From Spirochaetia bacterium (GTDB lineage Bacteria > Spirochaetota > Leptospirae > Leptospirales > Leptonemataceae), in the NCBI GenBank assembly GCA_016195395.1, contig JACPZR010000018.1, forward strand, positions 1-5,838: a DNA stretch of 5,838 bases. The letters run 5' to 3'. Both the position numbers and the translations under genes were made by a program. The notes beneath the pieces were generated by a model. That model made no database searches, had not been told where the DNA came from, and saw only the letters and a program-made list of their open reading frames with translations. Position 1 is the first letter of the stretch, and each line of letters opens with the position of its first letter. This document shows, one piece after another, positions 5,439 through 5,838 of the stretch.

Positions 5439-5838
5439 ACGAGCGCTTTCGCACACCGTCGCTGTGGAAGGCCGATACGTAAGACCATACTTCGTATAGA
5501 ACGGAGCCGATCAGGTCGCGTGCCTCCGCCTGTTCCAACCCTTGCGTCATAATACAATAGAAGATTCTTGAATCTTGGACGTAGAGGATGCCGCAACTAT
5601 GCAGATACTTTTCGGCGCCTTGGTAGAAACCGGCGTATTTCTGGGCAATCCGATCGGTCCGGGGAATCCGCGCCATCTCATGAATGTCGTAGGAAGAATG
5701 TAGGAGTTCCGACAAAATGCGCTCGGAGTGTTCTGCCGTAAGGATGGTCGACAAGTAGAGGCTCCAGAAGATCCGGGCGTTGGCCTCCGGCGTTGTGGTC
5801 AGAGCGGGCCCCGGGCGCCCACGGCCGGCGTCGCCTGG
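5437..5838 (-). CDS. Class A beta-lactamase-like serine hydrolase, C-terminal part (partial)
   Basis: The frame is open from the right edge to TAG at 5437-5439, giving 133 residues, so the true start lies outside the window; a TTG at 5754 is in frame but need not be used. The pattern resembles the C-terminal half of class A beta-lactamase/penicillin-binding serine hydrolases. There is a TTPEANARIFWSLYLSTILT helix and then SERILSELL. A degenerate KTG box appears as QKYAGF (about residue 67). LHSCGILYV and IFYCIMTQGLEQ are the final beta strands (about 79-102), and the last helix is ARDLIGSVLYEVWSYVS. The catalytic Ser-x-x-Lys and SDN motifs would lie upstream. Such proteins may be peptidoglycan enzymes or beta-lactamase relatives, and substrate cannot be inferred. 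The assignment rests on remembered family pattern, so confidence is moderate. Confidence 0.6.
   Translation of the reverse strand, partial: PGDAGRGRPGPALTTTPEANARIFWSLYLSTILTAEHSERILSELLHSSYDIHEMARIPRTDRIAQKYAGFYQGAEKYLHSCGILYVQDSRIFYCIMTQGLEQAEARDLIGSVLYEVWSYVSAFHSDGVRKRS

Noticed and set aside
5267..5596. A 109-codon minus-strand frame overlapping the serine hydrolase
   Set aside because: The overlapping frame 5437-5838 has the coherent beta-lactamase-like pattern. This one is Arg-rich with no recognisable motif.

Overview
This is a bacterial chromosomal window. Every gene I can support lies on the minus strand, so transcription runs from high to low coordinates. The core is the conserved translation/transcription cluster, in transcription order: tRNA-Thr(GGT), tRNA-Trp(CCA), secE, nusG, rplK (L11), rplA (L1), rplJ (L10), rplL (L7/L12), rpoB. 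Upstream of it, at the right edge, is the C-terminal part of a class A beta-lactamase-like serine hydrolase. The protein sequences are clearly bacterial but not close to E. coli or Bacillus. I cannot name the phylum from the sequence alone; an uncultivated lineage assembled from a metagenome would fit. Neither tRNA gene encodes its 3' CCA.

Layout: 5437-5838 holds the 3' part of the serine hydrolase gene, with a weak terminator at its stop codon. The spacer 5220-5436 contains a candidate promoter (perfect TTGACA -35) for the tRNA/secE/nusG unit. The two tRNAs are separated by 73 bp, and no tuf gene lies between them, unlike the common thrT-tuf-trp-secE order. From secE to rplJ the genes are tightly packed: 2-20 nt gaps, an ATGA overlap at rplK/rplA, and the rplJ Shine-Dalgarno overlapping the rplA stop. 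This suggests one coupled operon. A 201-bp, hairpin-rich spacer separates rplJ from rplL, and a second hairpin- and repeat-rich spacer separates rplL from rpoB. The two spacers share a 15/16 motif.

The most surprising part is rpoB, which appears damaged in two places. First, RpoB homology begins abruptly at about 1610. The roughly 30 usual N-terminal residues are missing, replaced by an Arg/Lys-rich stretch encoded by hairpin-rich spacer sequence. Second, near 792-808 the reading frame changes and about 40 normally conserved residues (the region with the RPGEPPT and FENLFF motifs) are absent. Because rpoB is normally essential and single copy, an assembly or consensus error is the main mundane explanation. 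A decayed extra copy or a real lineage-specific rearrangement are alternatives. The remaining genes look intact and functional: SecE (translocon), NusG (transcription elongation), L11/L1 (L1 stalk and GTPase centre) and L10/L12 (ribosomal stalk). I found no CRISPR array, insertion sequence, rRNA or recognisable novel multi-gene system.
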